Shown here one piece after another: positions 11,816-25,300 of a DNA stretch of 64,000 nt. Within the stretch, counting starts at the first letter, position 1. The number at the start of each line of letters is the position of its first letter. The stretch lies in the NCBI GenBank assembly GCA_963969395.1, contig OZ017795.1, positions 39,289,063 through 39,353,062 of the forward strand, read 5' to 3'. The notes under the pieces were generated by a model. That model saw nothing but the letters and a program-made list of their open reading frames with translations. It was not told the DNA's origin and made no database searches. Position numbers and translations under genes: made by a program. Source of the stretch: Pseudoscleropodium purum (Eukaryota; Streptophyta; Bryopsida; Hypnales; Brachytheciaceae).

Positions 11816-13089
11816 AACTTTTGATTCACTGTAGTGAATATCTCTTCTAATCTACTTCAAATATAATTGATAGAATTCACAGTAATTTTATTTTTCATTC
11901 TAAAATTCTAACAAAACTATCTTCTACAACAGAGCCATTTGTTACTACATATGAAAAATATTAGAATTGTATCTACCAATCATACTAGAACTAAACTTGG
12001 TAATTTGATTTAGAAGTCATTGCTAAATGTGTCTTAGGTATAGACAAATTAATTGAGAAAATTTTATATTATTTTCATTGCTACTTATTTCTTGTGTTCA
12101 TCTTGTGAAGGATTTTTGGGAAGATTTTTAATTTATTGGATTGATTTTGTTGTATTTACCAATTTAATTTTTTTTTCTTTTTGCTATAAAAATTATAACA
12201 ATAATAAATTTCTACAAAACTAATAGAAATTTTCACATTTATATACAACAAACAATTTCATACTAAAAATATAAGAATGAAGTTCAATAAAATTTAAATG
12301 CTAAATTAAGTGAAGAATAGGTGTTTGACCACACAAATAGAATTGGTCTTTTGAGGGTCCTTTGACCAACAAATCCTACTATTTCATCTAGATGATTGGA
12401 AAGAAACTTCAAAGTAATGATTTAAGTGCATTTCTTGGTAAATGGAATCAAGACTCGGTCTTGAGGCATTTTGTTTGGCCAACCAACCCTACTATTTAGA
12501 TTTGAAGATTGGAAATCCTTGTCAAAACATTTCTTTTTTTTGCTATGTACTACTAGATTGCACCCAAAAAATTAATTTGGTTAAAAAATGATGACAAACC
12601 GTAAAGTTTTTTTGCTAGAAAACTTCAAATAAAACAAATCTTGGATGAAATTGCTAGATTATGGATGAAAAAATAATTATGGATATGTGATATAAGCTAA
12701 TGTGATCTTTTCTATCCAATATGTGGATGCATGTTGAAATTTGGAGCACTACTATTATATTTTATACCGCCACTTTAACACTTCATAAAAATGGAAAGAA
12801 AAAGACCCGCCTCGAAAGTAGGATTTAAATTCATTTTTAAGAGAATAAAATTGGGGTTGACAACGACTCAAAGTCCCTTTACCTCACACCCAAGCATACT
12901 TTTTTTTTTTCCATCATTTTCCATCCAAAAGTAGGGGTCTACTTTCCTTAGGGGTGGGTTTAAGCCTTAGCAAGTCTCTCACCATTTCCATTCCATTTTC
13001 GTCCACCTTGAAGCAGCAGCTGCTGCTAGTGGCCTTCGTCGCTCGTCACTGTCGCTTGAGCTCTCATCGCCATTGCCACAGCAGCCACA

Positions 13090-16000
13090 ATGCATTCTCT
13101 TTCGCAGCTGCGCAGCGTTGCTGTATCAAGCGGTTTACTGAATTCCCGCAAGAGCTCTCAGCTCGACGCGCTCTCCTTGTCGCAGGTCGTCAATTCCATC
13201 TCGAATTCTGCACATTTCGCACCGGCGAGATTGGGGAGCTTCAAGCGATTGGTGGCGACGACGATGGCTTCGGGAACTGGCGCACAAGTTGTGAATGTCG
13301 CCGGGGAATCGGTGGAGGATGAGGATCACACGAACTCTCCGTTTTATTTGGCTCCTGAGAATAGACCGGGTATGACTTTTAACTCCCATTTTGTGATTCT
13401 TCTAGTAAGCTTGTGCGATTCTCACAAAAATTCACGTGGGTTTTTAGTCGATTAGATAAGAATTAGAGCAGAATTAGTGTAGAATATTGGGAATTCGCAA
13501 AGGGCGATGTTCAATTAAAGCGAGATTAGAGCGGAATTTCGCGAATTGGCGAAAATTCGGTGTCGGAGTTCGCGCTTGCTGTGATCGGAAATTGTCGGTT
13601 GCTTTTGCGCGACGAAATTATGCGAAGACAGTAGGAGCGTTGATAGAAAGCTCAGGTGATTAGCATCTTTTTGCATTTGCAAGATTGCGTTGGAGGTACA
13701 GATAATGAGACTATGTTTCTCGTCATTTGTACGACGACATTTCATATATTGCGAGGCATTTCTTGTGAAGCTCGCTTTTCAGGAGCGCTGCTTAATTGGA
13801 CTTGCAGGATGATATCTCTTTTGGGATTGCTCCGAAAATTCTTTTCAGCTTCCGAGGCTCTTCATTACTTTCTCTTAATCTAATCTTATCTCTTAAAAGA
13901 GTTTAAGGGTTTCATAATATTATGGAGAGGTCTCTTTTTCCTTTTCGCTCTGTTTCTTTTTAAAGATTGGGGCGAATGCATCCCAGGATGCTTATTTCTT
14001 CATTTCTACGACTTCTGGTAGGGAGGAAATGACCCCGGAATGTACTGTTATATGACGAGTTTTTTCTTCTGGGAAATTGTTGCAGTTACCAAGAAAGTGA
14101 AACCAGGTCCTGGCTATGGGCAAACAAAGCTCGGGAGGCCTACGACCGGAGCATTGGATGTGGGCGGATTCTCAATTGAAGGAGTCTCAGTCGGAGGTCA
14201 AGAGACTTGCGTCATGCTTCCAGCGCTGAAGGTTGCTTTTGATATTGGTCGGTGCCCTAAACGTGCTGTGGACCAAGATTTCCTCTTCATTACTCACGCG
14301 CACATGGACCACATTGTACGCACTTCTTTTCTCATCCTTAGAATGTGATACCACTGCGAAATCAATTGATGATTGTACTCTGTGACTTATTACAACAGCA
14401 GAGAAATTTAAAATGTGCATAGACCTATTTCGTACTGCGATTATGAGATTTTACTGCTTGAGTATGGAGGAGAACCCGAAATTCCATTCTCAAGCTGTGA
14501 AATTCCATAGTTGCACTGTGGAATTGGGTCTATGGACCTTCTGGATTTGGATTTCGCTGGTGCAACTCTTGGCCATGTCCAGAAGCTTTTGTTGCAGAGT
14601 ACTTACCAGCGCCATGATATTATGGATGCTTGTTGCAGGGTGGACTCACCATGTACATTGCGTCTCGAGGACTGTTGAAGCGAAAGGTGCCGACCGTGAT
14701 TGTGCCTAAATGTGTCAAGACTGCGGTTGAGAATCTCTTTGCTGTGCAGAGAAAGCTGGACGATTCCGAATTGCCTGTCAATCTCATTGGAATGGACGTA
14801 AGTTCTCGGGTTTTAGAATCTCACAGACATTCATTGACCTTGTTTTGTGCTAGAAAACTCAAGTTGTGTCCGTCTCGAAAGATCCCGGTTAAGATTGACA
14901 AAGTTATTTTTTGTAAGTTAAATGTTAATGTGATATGAGATCACTAACATCACTCACATTAAGTTAACTCCATTTGCAGAACACTAACATTAATTTAACA
15001 TTTACTCAATCTGAAGACTACATGAATCCAATGCCTATCACTTAAAACATTAAGAACTTCGTCAGTCTAGTGGGAGGTCTTCTGTGATGTCGTCAATGGT
15101 CATGTCATTGCTCTTTAATTCAGTGGCTTACATTATTTTCGAGTTTTGTCTGATGGCAGATTGGGGAAGAGTTCAATCTTGGCAAAGGCTTCATTGTCAA
15201 GGCTTTCAAGACCTATCATGTGGTACCCAGCCAGGTGCAGAATTTGCTACCAGATTTTTCTCACAAGTAAACAATACGTTTTATCAATTTTGTGGATTGA
15301 GCTTTGCCTGATCTGTGTCATGGGATACCAATCTGACAACATGTGGGCTTGACAGGGTTATGTCATCTACTCAGACAAGCAAAAGCTAAAAGCTGAATAT
15401 GTAGGAATTTCTGGGAAGGAGATCCAGGATCTGAAAGCGTCTGGTGCTCAGGTACACTAACCCTCAGATCCATTCCATTCCTCAGCTTATTTCAAATTTT
15501 AGAAGTTCGCATCCGTTTACTGTTGTCTACATAGATCGTGTTTCACTGTGATCTACCTATTCAAAGAGGGGAATCACGTTTGGGAAATTCTGTTGTAACT
15601 GGGTCTCTAATTAGAACTAGGTCTTGGTTCACTACGAGGGAATACTGCTATTTTTTGACAATTCGGACATTTTTTCTTTCAATTTGGACATTTTTCTGTC
15701 AATTCGGACACTGTTTTCTTGTAGTGGTCTAACATTACTTCAACCCTTCCAAGCATTGGTGACTAACTACTCAACTCTCTCAGGTCACTGAAGCTGTGCG
15801 AACTCCTGAGGCTGCATTCACGGGCGATACTACATTGAATTTCTTTCTGGACGAAGCTAACGAGGATATTCTGAATGCGAAGCTGCTAATCATGGAGGTA
15901 GGAGCCTCTTCTGGCGGATGATGAAACCCTGCTCAAGCCAAGGATCGGGTTTGTTGCATAACTGCATGTCTTCACATCTCTACCGCAGATTTCATTGTTG

Positions 16001-16739
16001 ATCTTATTTGCACTTTTTATTCAAGAAATGAGTAGAAATTCCCAAATATTTCGATCACAAACACCATCCCGAGGATGTGATTAAGCATTTGACTGAATTC
16101 TGACGGTTTTTACTTGATTCGTTTTGCATGTCGCAGTCAACATTCTTGGATGCTTATATGTCCGAGGAGAACGCCACAGAGTATGGACATATGCATTTAT
16201 TCCAGGTACTTCTGTCACTGTTGATAGCTCAATATTACATCTGCTGCAACACACTAGACTTTTGTAGTTCATTATTGACGCATTCATGCTGGATCAAAAT
16301 TAGATTTGACTTTCGTGAATCGATTGGTAACGCATAATTCTGTATGCCTTTCCAAGTGTTTTTTTGTAGGATTGCATTTGTCGCTTATTTTCTTCAAAAA
16401 ATTCGTAACACTGTTATTCTTGGCTTGTAGATATTGGCTCATGCGGAACGGTTTAAGAATAAGAACATTGTTCTCATTCACTTCTCTGCTCGGTATACAC
16501 AAGAGGTAAAGCTTCAGACCTCACAAGAGTTTTTTTTACAACAGTACATATTTCATACAATCCAAAATCAGTGACTAATTTTATACCCGGCAATATGCTT
16601 TCATTATAAATGATATGCAGGGCCCACGGAATTAGACCTGACATGTTGCTTCTTCTGATGGCAGGATATTTTTGAGGCAATCAAGAAGATACCTCCCCCC
16701 CTTCAAGGCAGAGTATTTGCATTGACCGAAGGTTTTTGA
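13090..16739 (+). CDS. TRZ: RNase Z (tRNA 3'-processing endonuclease), short plant form with N-terminal extension
   Basis: Nine exons: 13090-13369, 14086-14315, 14639-14797, 15160-15234, 15356-15451, 15784-15897, 16137-16205, 16431-16505 and 16665-16739. All introns are GT-AG and the phases close exactly, giving 390 residues. It removes the 3' trailer from tRNA precursors before CCA addition. The metallo-beta-lactamase metal motif HxHxDH is present as THAHMDHIGGL at the exon 2/3 junction. The LKASGAQVTEAVRTPE segment, AFTGDTT and the C-terminal IHFSARYT...PPPLQGRVFALTEGF follow the short plant TRZ pattern. The first ~90 residues precede the catalytic core and are Ser/Arg-rich, like a transit peptide, suggesting the plastid type. 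An in-frame ATG at 13264 (MASGTG) could start a cytosolic form. Exon 3 depends on accepting the AG at 14638, which places GGL directly after HMDHI. Confidence 0.93.
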
Positions 16740-17789
16740 ACTACAAGTTCGGCTTGAGGTTGTCGAAGCAGGGGTTATGTTTCGGAAAATATAGACTGGG
16801 AGCACAACACTGTGACCCTTTGCATACTACAAAGATTTTGCGAAAGTTCTGTACAACATGTTCCGGCGTGAGAAAGTAGCAACCTGATGAATTAGTTAAT
16901 ATACGACGTCATTCTTTTATGGTGAACAATGCACCAACTGTATATGCTGTATCAGCACATTCTTTGAGGAATGAAAACACTCTATACGGGAAAATTGTGT
17001 TACCATAGGGATCAAAACCTATGTGAACTGAAACAGTTTAATCATGTTCATAATATCAATGGAATGTATCACCCATCTGTTATGGCTTCAAACATTGATG
17101 TCACAAAACTTGCCAGTAATCAAATAGTGCAGAGATATTCGAAATCAGCGACGAATTTTCAAAAGAACGCTTACACGTTGGTTCCTTGAAAGAAATTTTA
17201 CCTTCACATGCATGCAAAAACCCTGACAAATGGTTTAACTGCAAACTAAAACAAAGCTTTACAATATAACCTCTGAGAATAAATTGACAGAGCTTACGAT
17301 GTAGTGAATTCAAGTCCACGCCATAACCTAAAAAACTGGAAAGGACGCTGAAGGCAAAGATAATGGAATTCAAATATTCACTCTCAATGTTGAGCCCAGA
17401 GGCAGAGACAGAGTCTGTTGAAGAACAACAAATCTACAAAACCACCCTGTTCCATTGGCAATACTACTACTAGAGGCACTGCACTGCAATGGTTACAAAG
17501 ACCGGGGTCTCAGAAGGAAACTTTGCAGACTTGGTCCTAGATTCCATTCCATTCCCAAGTAATTATCGAAAGTGTAGGCCAACAAGATATTTTTTGTCAT
17601 GTACATCTGGTTTCATGCAAAACCAAAGTTCTCCAAGAGTTTTGCAAATAATGAATACAAGGAACTATGAGTCTAAGGGACCAAATGACTGTTAAATTAA
17701 ATTTCTTCTATATCTTCTATTGAGTAATGTGTTACCAAGTACAGTATATTGGTTGCACCTCCTGTCAAAGTATCTTGTTGGTTGTGTGC
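16740..17789. other. Intergenic space between convergent genes
   Basis: Holds the 3' ends of RNase Z (plus strand) and of the coiled-coil gene (minus strand). No further gene is supported. Confidence 0.5.
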
Positions 17790-20335
17790 TTAAGAATTCA
17801 TCTTCAACAGAATTGTACACCTTTCCCTCTGGGATGGCCGCCACGACTCGGAAGTGGAAAGCTTGGATTCGATCTCGGTACTGAACTGCTGCCGGAGACA
17901 ATTCAGCTTCTCCCTCGCTTGCACCAGCTCTTCCTCAATCTCCCGCACTTGCTCGAAGTACCGCTCCAAACTGGCACTGAACTGGGAGCCACCGCCCTGA
18001 CTCAATTCGTAGTCGCGTTCCTCTTGGATCCCCTGAAGCTCCTCCAGCACTTCCTGCATGTCTCTTTGCAACTCCACCTCCACCTGCGTCACATCAGAAC
18101 TCTGGCTTAGTTAAGGCACCATCCTCTTGAAGTCTATGATGAAACACAAGTACAGGATTTGGTAGTAGGATTTGGTAAAGGGAGAACTTTCGCTTAGCTG
18201 TCCAACTAGTCAGTAACTAGCCAACAGAAGTAAAGATTAACAAGAAAGAGACTTTGGAAAAGCATTGAGATGTTTATAGCGGTGACGAAGCACAAGATTT
18301 GTGCTCCAAGAATTGGGCGACACAATTTGAAATCTCTACAGGAGGGTGTCATAACTCAAGACTTTTACTCCAAGAACGGAGATGAATATAGCAATGTAAT
18401 ATAAAATAACTACTAGGGTGTTAAAGTGCAAGACTAGTGCTCCGAGTATGGAGACAATTTGGGTGACGCGATTCGAAACCTCTAGAACGGGCTAGATTCT
18501 GAAGCTCAAAATCGCATGGGTCCGGATTACGAAACAAACAACAGAACTGTGCACCTGAAATTGCTCACTCGAACAACCCCTCACAAGGGAGTGTCAAGCC
18601 CGCAAAAAAAGGCAATTTCACAATCACGTTCCAAAACTCTAAGAAGGGGCCAATGTTTTGGGGAAGAATCGCATTGTAGCCACTTTTATAAAAAATTTGC
18701 AAATTGCGGAGCAGGAATCGAAAATGAGCTCAAAGTGAGAAACTAACCAAGAATCTTTGTGGCACGAATAAGTATCTTAGAAGTGATCAGAATAAGCAAC
18801 TACAGCGTGTGTCAATAGAGAGTAGAGCGCATTCTCTAAAAGTATGGAAAGAGTCTTTACCTGCGACATGTGGTCACACTGCAACTCCAGCTGCGAGTAC
18901 TTTTCCGCCATCGCCTGGTCCCGCTCTCTCTGAACGCCCTTGAGCTCCTCACTCTTCATCTGCAATTGCCCCTGCAGCTCCATCTCGATCTGGCGAATCT
19001 GCACACGCTGATGGTCCTGATCCAAGTGCACATCCATCACGGCCCTGTCCCTCTCTCGCAACGCCCCTTCCAGCTCCTTGGTCACGCGCCGCAGCTCCAT
19101 GCGCAGCCCCATCTCCACTTCCTCCACCAGGTCACATTGCTGCTCCAGCTGCTTGTGCTTCTCCGCAACAGCTCGGTCACGCTCCAGCAGCGCAAGCGCT
19201 AGCTCATCTCGTGCTCGCTGAAGCTCCCCTTGAAGCTCTAGCTCTATCTGATGCACCTGCTCCTGCTGATGCTTCGCCTGGAATTCCAGTTCCCTGCAGC
19301 AAAAGGTTCCTTTTCTGGCTAAATCAATCGACAGATTTCATAAAATGTTGGGATCTAGTTAGAAGCCTACTCTTGGAAATTGAAGGAAGAAAATACGATT
19401 CTAAATTAATGTAAATAGAGAGATGTTGTATAGTACTGTAAAGTGTCCATTCACCATATAGCAAGGGAGAGGTTCCGTTCACCACACAGGTGAACTTTGA
19501 GCCTTTCCCTACAACAATCCAGAAGCTCAATCCAGAAACTGGCGTCATCTAAAATTTTGCACATGTATTTTCTTCTGAGCTAAACATCCATTGCGAAAGA
19601 CTACTCCGTAAATGTCAATAGATTAACTGTTTTCACACTAAGCACAAACCATAGTGCACCTGTAAGGTCAACGGAACCTCTAATGAACTATATGGTTAGT
19701 GATGCCTCTAGGTTAGCTATCAAGATAACAAAAAGATTACGTAAAATTCACCAAAATTGGTAGGCTCGACCAAATTCTGGGAGTCACAAGAAATGCGACA
19801 GAAAAACTTGCCTGCAGGTGGCGTCTCGTTGCTGCTGTGCAAGGGAGAGGTTCGATTTCAGCTTCTGAAGTTCCATGTGGAGCGCCATCTCAACGTCGTG
19901 CACCTGGTCGCATGGCTTCTCCAGCTGCAACTGCTTCCCTGTGTCGTCTCGATCTTGCAGCGCGAGTCTCAGCTCTTCGTTTGTGCGCCGAAGCTCAGAT
20001 TGAAGCTGCTGGTCTCGGCAGTGCTCATCGCGTTGGCGCTGAACAATGAGAAGCTCCTCCGTTCTTCTGCGAAGTTCCAATTGAAACGCCAGATGTGTCC
20101 CAGTGTCGTCGTCGGAGAGGGAGCGAGTGTTGCTTACGTATGGAGTTGCTGGTCCGCCGTTGTTGAAATCGTGCGCCAGAAGCGTCCGAATGCGCTTGCT
20201 GGGAAGAATCGACTGAGTATCCTGCAACGGACTCTTCACTGATCCGTCACCAATGCTGCTGTGACGACGACGACGACCTCTCTTCTTGCGCCCCCCTTGC
20301 TTCTGCACATCCGAGCAATCCGGCGAATGCACCAT
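17790..20335 (-). CDS. Coiled-coil protein of unknown function, 416 residues
   Basis: Exons in transcription order: 20335-19812, 19293-18861, 18083-17790. The N-terminus has a basic cluster (KKRGRRRRH), plausible as a nuclear localisation signal. From about residue 70 on the protein is almost continuous amphipathic helix rich in Glu, Gln, Arg and Leu. A loose repeat of about 40-45 residues recurs (LxxELQ...ERDRAVAEK...QLE.QCD), which implies a long coiled coil. The tail (LNCLRQQFSTEIESK...) is less regular. The first intron starts GCAAGT and ends CAG, a GC-AG intron: only this donor joins the frames (phase 2 to 1, giving CRELEFQAK). The second intron is GT-AG. I do not recognise a family; a structural or scaffold role is a guess. 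The gene is head to head with ARPC1, about 2 kb away. Confidence 0.75.
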
Positions 20336-22398
20336 GGCGACCCAAAGAACTTGCTAACGCATGCAATACCTCCTAAAACAAACCTAATTGCTTCCTCACG
20401 TGGGGAAAAGCGTCAGGAATTCACGCAAGTAGAGGTTGCCCCACAGCAAAACCCCGATAACAGAACACCATTACATCAAAACTCTACATCAAACTCCAGT
20501 CTGTGCAAATGAACATACATTGCGAAAGTTGTCAAACATCCCAACATGCGAACTCACGAAAGAAGGCTTTGCCAGAACAAAAAACCCGCAACAACAAAGA
20601 GCCTTTCATCATAACTATACAAATCTTTGTACATGGAGATACATCGTGAGAGTTGGGAGTCTGTGACTAGACAATAAGAAGCTTACGGCGAATAAATTCC
20701 AAGCTCTCAGGTGCTGGCCAAAAAAAGGCCCAAAACAGAACTCACGAAACAAGGGTGCACCACGATAACACCCCGCAGAAACAACACCTCAACTTCAAAA
20801 CTCTACAAATCTTTGCAATGGATACGCATTGCAAAAGTTGTCAGTCTTGGATAAGAAGGTGAACTAACTCTGAAACCCAAGCGGCCCTGCTTCTTGCAAA
20901 ATAGGGAAAGAAGCAACAGAAACTCAAGAATGCGTGATCACTGTCCAGCTTGGTTACCTCGTGGCCTACTCTGCGAGTGCACGTTGCAGCGGAGGCTCAA
21001 GCTTGCTGTGCAGATTGCCCACAAACAAGCTCGTGTTGAGGAGGAATTCAAATCAATACGATGATCGTTCGCTGTGTAATCTTCATGAGCGGCGTGCAAA
21101 TCTGCGCGACTTCTTTGAAGGTTTCGCGCGCAAAATTCTTCAAGCCTAACTGGCAACAGGAGAGGTGGCCGTTTTCCGTCTGGTAGGAGTTTCGCCTTGC
21201 TTTGAGGGACACTTTCCGTTGGCCGAATCGTCGGATGCGCAGACACGTTTTCGACGATTCGTCGTCCATTTGGACGTTTTTCGTTCCGTTTTCGACGATT
21301 CGTTCTCTTCGGGCGGTTCGATTTCTAGAAGGTTGGTTTCGTCGAGTAGTAAAATTTTTGGAGGTGACTGAAAGACTAAGCTTCGAGCGGCATCGCCTCT
21401 TTCCGATTTGCACGAGTGTTGGTGAGTATGGTGGATTGGATTGGATCGGTCTTCCAATAAGCATTTGCGGCAGCGAGATCGTCACCTGTGAGCAGGTGAT
21501 TTCGTCTTCTTCCTCCTTAACGCTTTAATTTGAACCGACTTTTGTTGTGTCCCTCATGTATTGCGTTTCCTGTCTGTGCGCCATATGAGACCAAGCTTTC
21601 GACCTAGGATGCAGAAAACGCGGTTTGAAATGGCATTGTTGCCAGAAATTGCATTTGTAGACCGCAATTTCTGTTTTGAGTGAGAGAGACTAGTGTGGAT
21701 CGAAGTGTGCGTGAAGAAGGGAGCTAGTTCTTCGTTTCAATCAGTGTCTGAAACCCTAACTTCGCCATTTTTACGGATAGTGAACTACTTGCAGTTGTGC
21801 ATCCCTCATTGAGACCGAGTCGTATTCTTCCACGCACGTGTCTCAGCGTGTTGAGGAATTACAGAAAGCTGTTGGTTGATATTGTTTCTTTTCCTGTTTT
21901 CGTTTGCGTTGCTCAAACTGATATCAGAGAATTCGAAGAAGCTCGACACCCTAATCTCGAAGACGGTTGTTGAAACGTTATTGAGTTCCGGGTTGCAACA
22001 ATAAGGCAGAGGATACTGTTTGCGTCACTTTAAGCCAGTAGGTAGGATTATGAGTTTTGGGAGATGTGAAGAGCTGTGGAGAGATCATTGGGTACAATAG
22101 ACAAATCTGTTGAGATCAAGTGTATTGGATGATTCCTTATGCCCTTATTCAAAGAGGGAGGTGGTAGATCATTAGACGTAGACAATCCATTTCCATTCAA
22201 CAAGCAGTGGCTAAAGGCATTTAGCCAACTCATGCTAACACCATTTCTTAATAAATCCAAATGAAGTGTATAATAGATTAGGTTTTGTTGCAATGGGTAT
22301 CAGTGTAGGAGACGGGATTATGTCTCCTAACGGTTTTAGTGTCCTCTACCTTAATGCTGATGTGATTGGAACTGTTCTGTGGGAATTTTTTTGTAGGC
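20336..22398. promoter_or_regulatory. Shared 5' region between the coiled-coil gene and ARPC1
   Basis: Divergent spacer. Three degenerate tandem copies of a ~125-185-bp sequence lie next to the coiled-coil gene, marked by CATTGCGAAAGTTGTCAA-like cores at 20517, 20642 and 20827. A CpG-richer part around 21,150-21,500 repeats CGACGATTCG (21249 and 21293). An acceptor just before the ARPC1 ATG implies a 5' UTR intron. ORFs on both strands at 20938-21485 lack any domain and are not called. Confidence 0.45.
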
Positions 22399-25300
22399 AT
22401 GGCTGCAGGTGGAGTACATCATCTGGCGCAATGCATCACATGCCATGCCTGGAATGCTGATATGTCCAGTACGTACCTCTCAATTTGACAGTCTACTCTG
22501 TCTCGTCAACTATGATTTATATTTGCAGTAGTACAGACGCAGTGTGCGAGAGTTTTGATTTGAGCTGAACTGAGTCCTTTCTAGTTCTGTTCTGGGGTTT
22601 GGGATTTCAGAGGAAAATGGTTGTACTAACGTTGTTTGGAATGCAGTGGTTGCTATTTGTCCAAATAATAACGAGGTTCACATCTACAAGGCCTCCTTGG
22701 CTCCCAAGTCAGTTTGGGAGCGGGTTCACGTTCTTGACAAGGTGCCTGGTTTCCGCCCCTAAGCTGTGGGTTGATTATGCCTAACTTAATGTTGGCTTAG
22801 TACTTGCCAATGTATATCAAGTGCATGATAATGACACTAACATCACAGTTACATGAGGCTAACATCATTTGCATTACACTTACATTGACTTAACATTAAC
22901 TCAACATGAGGATTATATCAATTTAATTAGGAGAGTTTTGTGATGTGTGAATGGTGAGCTTTAAGTCTGCAGGTCAATAGCTTCATAGAGTGTTTTCTCT
23001 TACCTTGTTAGAGTGATTTTTTAATTAAATTTTTTTCTGACTTGCTTTGGTCTTGTTGGTTGCGTTGTATTAATTGTTACAGCATGAGCAATTGGTTTCG
23101 GGCATCGATTGGGCACCAAAGAGTAATAAGATTGTTACCTGCTCCCACGACCGGAACTCGTATGTACACTAGACTATTGAGATTGATGTGCTAGTTTGGT
23201 ACTCCGCATTACATATTTTAGCACTGGGTGCTTGAAATACAAGGGGTGGGAATGCCATAGGCTTTATAGGTACTCTTTCATTTCTTCAATACATTTTGTT
23301 CCAGTCCTTATTCTATGTTGATCATGCTTGGGACAGGTATGTGTGGTCATTAGAAGGTGATGAATGGCAGGCGACCCTGGTCATCTTGCGTCTTAACCGG
23401 GCTGCTACCTCCGTTGAGTGGGGTCCTCTGGGTATATTACTCTATTCCGCTTCCTTTCTCTACCTCTAATTGTTTATCGCACTACCGTTGTTCACATCTT
23501 TAATCCCTAAAGGACCAAGGTCGTCCGCTTATGCTATATATTTCATTTTGAGTAGGTCATATGGTGACTTTCTTTAGGTTGATTTTATTTGTTTTTAAAA
23601 CAGCTTATGGAATATTCTTCACTGATGCTATAAATATAAAATTTGGCCTCATCTGAGTTATATTTTTAACATCATGACCAATCAAATTGGTCCTTTTTAA
23701 AACTGTGTCCTGTAGGGATTAATTTTGTTCTCGTTTTATGCAGCAGTATTAGAAACATCATGGAATTTGGTTTTGGAGACATACTGACGTGCAAAGCATT
23801 GGAGCTGGCAAGCCTGTATGACTCAATGATGGTATATCTTCTTTTATGTGCAGAAAATAAATTTGCTGTGGGAAGTGGTGCGAAGACTGTATGCGTATGT
23901 TACTTCGAAGAGGACAATAACTGGTATGAATTTTACCTGTCTTTGTTGAGAAGTGTATCGTGGGCACTTTTCACCGGCATGCATGGCGAGAGAAGCTTTC
24001 CGGTTTGTAATTGACGTTTGAATGAAATGCCTTGTTAAGGAAGGGTTGGGTGAGTGTGAATGATGTTGTTCATTCTTTCATTTTGAATGTGGCAGACCTG
24101 CTTATTCGTAAAGTGAATTTTTTGAAGCCGCTTATGAGTGTCAAACCTGTCGTCCCTTGGGATACAGCACTTCAGTCTTAGTGGGTTACTTGAGAACATT
24201 AGATATATAAAGAATTGGATGCTCGTATCCACTGAAATGATATGAACACTGGATTGGGTTATGTTTCCTTGCAGGTGGGTGAGCAAGCTAATTAGAAAAA
24301 AGCATCATTCCACGATTACGAGTGTTACCTGGCATCCAAATAATGTACTCCTTCCTACCATCACTTATTTCAGCTTCATATTCTATCATTTATTTTAACC
24401 CCTGAGTGCCCAAGATAATGATAGGAAAGTCCACTTTGGAAGGTAATAGTTGATTTTAGCAAACTTTCAAAATATATTTCTATTGATTAATAATGTAGGG
24501 CTATAATCTTTTCTTTTTATTGTTACATTTTGATCCTCTCCTTGACGATTCCTAAATGATTTATTTCAATTTCTAAGGATAAGGAGGTGGCCACTGGCGG
24601 CCATTTGGGCACTTGAGAGTAAACTATGTTATCATTTCATCGTCTAAATCTCAGGAAACTCTTGTCTACACTTGATGTGTAGGTTCTGTTGGCCACGACA
24701 TCAACAGATAGCAAATGTCGAATATTTTCTGCATTTATCAAAGGAGTTGATGCACGGTCAGCTGATGTTCTGTCCCTCCCCGACTTGTAGAATATCTTAT
24801 GGGACTGTTATTCAGGATACTGCTACTGGTTGTGAAGATATAATACCTAGATAACGGCAGAAAGAAGGAAGCTTCAGATATGTTGGTCTTTGTACTTGTA
24901 AGCTAATTTAGTAGGAAGATCTTTCAAGTCGTCGCTAGTTCATAGTTTGGTGTGATTAAGTAGCCGCAGAATATTCTGTATATACCAAAATTATGATATA
25001 CTCTGCCTATTGTAATGATCTGTTTTGCATGTTCAGAAAAGATGCAACGACTGCGTTTGGGGACGTCAAGTTCGGAGAGGTGTGCAGATATTTCCTTCAT
25101 TTTATTTGCATGTTTCATAGGGTTTTGGGTGAAAGTTTGGCTTCTTATGAATCATCCCTTTTTTTGGTTGGTGACGTCACATTGCGATAGTTACTGATTG
25201 TCAGTCACTTCGCTGAGAGGCCTTTTTTACTAGTAGACATTTCTATAGTCGTGTCCTCGTAGCAGTTGAAACACTCATTGATAATCGACTATGGTCTTTA

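Larger units (their letters stand above)
9238..12900. other. AT-rich intergenic region with repeats, no gene
   Basis: Between the acylphosphatase and RNase Z genes there is no gene I can support. It contains a partial duplication of the acylphosphatase 3' flank (about 9372-9460 resembles 9780-9870), one copy of a dispersed repeat (9510-9785) and a minisatellite (11,632-11,815). A ~60-bp motif ending CCTACTATTT is duplicated at about 12,340 and 12,460. ORFs at 9808-11198 are AT-rich and on both strands, without domains. Confidence 0.5.

Noticed and set aside
11527..11850. A repetitive 107-codon ORF
   Set aside because: It is produced by a 37-bp minisatellite, whose period is not a multiple of three.
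19757..20242. A 161-codon plus-strand ORF
   Set aside because: Antisense to exon 1 of the coiled-coil gene; the same applies to plus-strand ORFs at 17727-18110 and 18870-19202.
20938..21485. Overlapping ORFs of up to 145 codons on both strands
   Set aside because: No domain, no splice partners, and the region is the divergent promoter of two supported genes.
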